A DNA stretch of 64,000 bases from the NCBI GenBank assembly GCA_043814035.1, contig JBDRKJ010000002.1, forward strand, positions 192,472 through 256,471, read 5' to 3'. How positions within the stretch are numbered: position 1 is the first letter of the stretch; each line of letters begins with the position of its first letter. The position numbers and the translations under genes are program-made. Under the pieces are notes generated by a model. The model did no database searches and was not told the DNA's origin. It saw only the letters and a list, made by a program, of their open reading frames with translations. Source of the stretch: Peribacter sp043814035. GTDB taxonomy: Bacteria; Patescibacteriota; Gracilibacteria; Peribacterales; Peribacteraceae. Shown here piece by piece: positions 61,714 to 64,000 of this stretch.

Positions 61714-61901
61714 GGCCTTCTCGCTGGCAACCGTAACACGAATGGCTCCTTCAACAATCTGACGACGAACGGCAACTTCTGGACGTCATTGCAGTCGGGC
61801 GCGAATGCATGGAAACGCAACCTGAATTCGGGCAACGCCACGGTCAACCGCTCTACGAACGACAAGCTCAACGGCTTCTCCGTGCGTTGCCTGAAGGACT
61901 G
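61714..61901 (+). repeat. DGR template repeat (TR)
   Basis: 188 bp, non-coding, 46 adenines. In the target frame it reads as an Asn-rich version of the VR (AAC/AAT codons at the diversified positions), the usual form of DGR templates because AAY codons give the widest non-stop diversity on A mutagenesis. It lies upstream of the RT and about 2.39 kb downstream of VR, on the same strand. Confidence 0.95.
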
Positions 61902-61904
61902 GGT

Positions 61905-62004
61905 CGTGAAACTTGAAGCTTGAAACGTGAAGCCTGGAGCTTGAAACCTGAAACACAATGTACCATGTACCATGCTTCAAGCTTCATGCTTCATGCTTCA
62001 AGCC
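61905..62004. repeat. CTTGAAGC repeat cluster between TR and RT
   Basis: Copies of CTTGAAGCTTGAAACGTGAAGC, then inverted CATGCTTCAAGCTTCATGCTTCATGCTTCAAGC. The TR transcript would carry this as a foldable 3' flank. Confidence 0.7.
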
Positions 62005-62008
62005 TTAT

Positions 62009-62040
<32 letters not shown>

Positions 62041-62121
62041 GACGAGAAGGAGCTGAAGATTGCCGATCTCTTTCAGGCGTATTACGACGCGCGGAAACAT
62101 AAGCGGCGTTCGGTTGGAGCA

Positions 62122-63219
62122 TTGTCGTTTGAAATGAACTACGAGTCGGAACTTTTCAAACTCTATGACGAACTGATCGGCGGTCGGTACCGGATCGGCC
62201 CCAGCGCGTGCTTCATCTCGTTTCGCCCGGTCAAGCGCGAAATCTTCGCCGCCTGTTTCCGTGACAGGATTATCCACCACCTCATCTACAATGCGATCAA
62301 TCCGGTCTTCGAGCGGCTGTTCATCAATGACAGCTACAGCTGCCGCGCCGGGAAGGGCACGTCATACGGAGTACGTCGGGTGGATCATTTCATCCGCTCC
62401 TGCTCCGGCAACTTTACCCGCGATAGCTACGTTCTGAAGCTGGATATCAAGGGGTACTTCATGTCCATGGATCGGTCGCTTTTGTACGATAAGGTCGAAA
62501 GGGTCGTGCACCGTTACCATGCGAATATCACGGTTCATGCCGACTGGCTCCTTTCGCTCATCCGACAGGTGATCTTTCATGATCCAAAAAGGAATTGTCG
62601 CATACGGGGGAAGCGGGAAGACTGGACGGGATTGCCGAGGTCCAAGAGCCTGTTCTTCGCGGGCGCGAACAAGGGGCTGCCGATCGGAAACCTCACATCG
62701 CAGCTCTTTGGGAACGTGTATCTGAATGACTTCGATCACTTCATCAAATGCAAACTCGGGTGCCGATACTACGGCCGCTACGTGGACGACATGGTGATCG
62801 TGCATCGGGACAAGGAATACCTGAAGACAATCATTCCCGTGATACGGACATATTTGCGCGACGAGCTTTTCTTGGAACTCCATCCCAGAAAACTCTATTT
62901 GCAGCATGTTCATAACGGCGTGCCCTTTCTGGGAACGATCATCAAGCCGTACAGGATCTACATCGGGAACAGGACGAAGGGGAGCTGCTACAAAAGCGTA
63001 CGTTTATGGAACGAACTCTTGGCAAACGGTAACGGAACCGGAAAGCCGGCCAAGAAAGACATGGAGCGGTTTTTCTCCAGCATGAATTCCTATCTTGGTA
63101 ATATGAAGAACTATCGTACGCATACTCTGCGGCGGAAGATTCTCGTGGACTGGCTTGCGCCGGGATGGCGCGATTCCATTCAAATCGCCCCCGATTATGC
63201 TACAGTGTCGCCGCAATGA
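62122..63219 (+). CDS. DGR reverse transcriptase
   Basis: 365 residues from a TTG at 62122, but the conserved frame continues upstream to 62041 (DEKELKIADLFQAYYDARKH), homologous in style to DGR RT N-termini. The RT motifs are intact: LDIKGYF (Asp near 108), the DGR-diagnostic LPIGNLTSQLF (about 186-196), and YVDDM (220-224). No ATG exists in this frame before 62134; the natural start is probably ATG 62007 read through an in-frame TC tract. An alternative is an ATT at 62059 preceded by AAGGAG (62047-62052). It copies TR RNA into A-mutagenised cDNA. The stop overlaps the next gene by 4 bp. Confidence 0.92.
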   Translation: MSFEMNYESELFKLYDELIGGRYRIGPSACFISFRPVKREIFAACFRDRIIHHLIYNAINPVFERLFINDSYSCRAGKGTSYGVRRVDHFIRSCSGNFTRDSYVLKLDIKGYFMSMDRSLLYDKVERVVHRYHANITVHADWLLSLIRQVIFHDPKRNCRIRGKREDWTGLPRSKSLFFAGANKGLPIGNLTSQLFGNVYLNDFDHFIKCKLGCRYYGRYVDDMVIVHRDKEYLKTIIPVIRTYLRDELFLELHPRKLYLQHVHNGVPFLGTIIKPYRIYIGNRTKGSCYKSVRLWNELLANGNGTGKPAKKDMERFFSSMNSYLGNMKNYRTHTLRRKILVDWLAPGWRDSIQIAPDYATVSPQ

Positions 63220-63878
63220 AATTGCGCGCGAACTTCGCAGGCGTCGTGGTATTCGTGGGTGTGCTCGCCGCGGGGTGCTTCGGGTTTGCGCAGGTCGCGT
63301 ACGCTGTATACCCTTCCGAGGGCCTTCTCGCGTCGAGCAATCTCTTGGCGGGACAGGGAGCTTCCACCATCGCAAGCTTTACCGCGAACGTCTCGGCGCT
63401 TCCGGCCGGAACGGGGCTGAGGGTTTCGTTCAGCAGGGATAGCAGCAAGTGGTACAGCTCGACGGGTGCGGCATTGGGATGGAATACGCTCACCGCAGGC
63501 GAAAACATCATCGATCTCACCGGACGCGGGTGGAGCGGAGGGAGCTTTTACTACAAGATGGAGTTCACCTCGGACGGATCGGACACGCCCGTCCTCGATG
63601 ACATCAGCCTCGCGTTCACGCCCGCTTTCGACGGCGTCTATCAGACATACAGCACCGGCGGGACATTGACATCGACAAATCTCTTGAGCGGCGAAACCGT
63701 TTCGCTCATCACTGGCTTCTCGTACGAAGCCTCGGCAATCCCATCCGGCACGAGTCTCAAAGCGCGGTTCAGCCAAGACGGCATAACATGGGTGAGCTCG
63801 ACTGGCGCAGCCTTGGGCTGGAATACGCTCGCGGCAGGAGTGAACGACATCGATCTCTCGGCCTACATTAAGACTTGA
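63216..63878 (+). CDS. Secreted repeat protein coupled to the RT, 3' end interrupted
   Basis: 220 residues. A signal peptide (VVVFVGVLAAGCFGFAQVAYA) is followed by two ~95-residue repeats, each with (S)GTxLxxxFSxD...STGAALGWNTLxAGxNxIDL. The first continues GWSGGSFYYKMEFTSDGSDTPVLDDISL; the second breaks off after DLSA and ends in YIKT, where an IS30-type transposase reads in from the other strand. The ATG overlaps the RT stop (ATGA), implying coupled expression. The native protein was probably longer, with more repeats. Confidence 0.65.
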   Translation: MKLRANFAGVVVFVGVLAAGCFGFAQVAYAVYPSEGLLASSNLLAGQGASTIASFTANVSALPAGTGLRVSFSRDSSKWYSSTGAALGWNTLTAGENIIDLTGRGWSGGSFYYKMEFTSDGSDTPVLDDISLAFTPAFDGVYQTYSTGGTLTSTNLLSGETVSLITGFSYEASAIPSGTSLKARFSQDGITWVSSTGAALGWNTLAAGVNDIDLSAYIKT

Positions 63879-64000
63879 AACGCATAATGTTGTGTAATGT
63901 ACTTCTGGAAGATCTCATTCGGAGTCTGGTATTTCAGGGATCGACGGGGACGATTGTTGATGAGATCGACGGCGAAAGCAACTTGTACATGCGTGACGCT
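63863..64000 (-). mobile_element. IS30-family transposase, C-terminal part (runs off window)
   Basis: The minus strand reads FAVDLINNRPRRSLKYQTPN and then EIFQKYITQHYAFQVLM before a stop. NNRPR(x)xLxYxTPxE(I/V)F is the hallmark C-terminal sequence of IS30 transposases. 45 codons are visible. The element appears inserted into the coupled repeat gene, with its end near 63860-63870. Confidence 0.85.

Noticed and set aside
61507..61923. 138-residue open frame across TR ending in a FISUMP-like, Asn-rich sequence
   Set aside because: The frame simply reads through the template repeat; there is no domain upstream of it and TR is expected to be non-coding RNA.

Overview
The window looks like part of a Candidate Phyla Radiation (Patescibacteria) chromosome, most likely a Peregrinibacteria/Peribacteria-type genome. 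This is inferred from gene content and protein style, not from a marker-gene tree. Genes are compact, with many 4-bp ATGA overlaps. TGA is used as an ordinary stop, so the code-25 sister lineages are unlikely. There is a complete type IV pilus locus, a membrane pyrophosphatase, LPXTG-like wall-anchored proteins and several nucleotide-biosynthesis genes (pyrB, pyrC, pyrF, purH). No rRNA operon and no CRISPR array were seen.

Layout. 0.2-3.1 kb: a wall-anchored Fn3 protein and a polysaccharide flippase. 3.3-14.4 kb: pyrB-pyrC, RNase J, a membrane pseudo-phosphatase, a small nucleotidyltransferase, a prepilin peptidase, a putative antisense-strand small RNA, smpB, recR and purH. 14.6-16.7 kb: hppA. 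16.9-28.3 kb: pilus locus (receiver protein, pilB, pilC, five prepilin-like genes and a histidine kinase). 28.3-29.1 kb: RNase P RNA and a tRNA-Thr with two degenerate copies. 29.1-37.1 kb: sugar transferase, a DEDDh exonuclease fused to a degenerate helicase, nusA, lspA, murA, a metallo-beta-lactamase-fold protein and tRNA-Arg. 37.1-45.3 kb: a double-HTH regulator, pyrF, a four-helix-bundle gene bracketed by short repeats, comM, yraN, and metK behind a SAM riboswitch. 45.3-58.1 kb: cell-envelope genes (amidase/SpoIID, glycosyltransferase, galU, DedA, uppP) together with serS, uvrB and hsp20.

58.2-64.0 kb is the striking accessory region: a diversity-generating retroelement (DGR). A secreted FISUMP/C-type-lectin-like target protein ends in a 188-bp variable repeat (VR, 59327-59514). 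A matching template repeat (TR, 61714-61901) lies about 2.4 kb downstream. The two differ at 14 positions, and all 14 are adenines in TR. A 13-bp inverted repeat starts at the last base of the target stop codon. Between VR and TR lie a truncated GIY-YIG gene, a NYN-domain gene on the opposite strand, an Avd-like four-helix gene and a second four-helix (S23/IVP-type) gene. A DGR-type reverse transcriptase follows TR.

The RT's conserved N-terminus reads back into a (TC)14 microsatellite, and the only nearby ATG is one base out of frame with it. This suggests slippage-dependent (phase-variable) expression of the mutagenic enzyme, or a collapsed repeat in the assembly. The RT is 4-bp coupled to a secreted repeat protein whose 3' end appears interrupted by an IS30-family element that runs off the window. 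Degenerate short repeats built around CTTGAAGC/GCTTCAAG punctuate every junction of this cassette.
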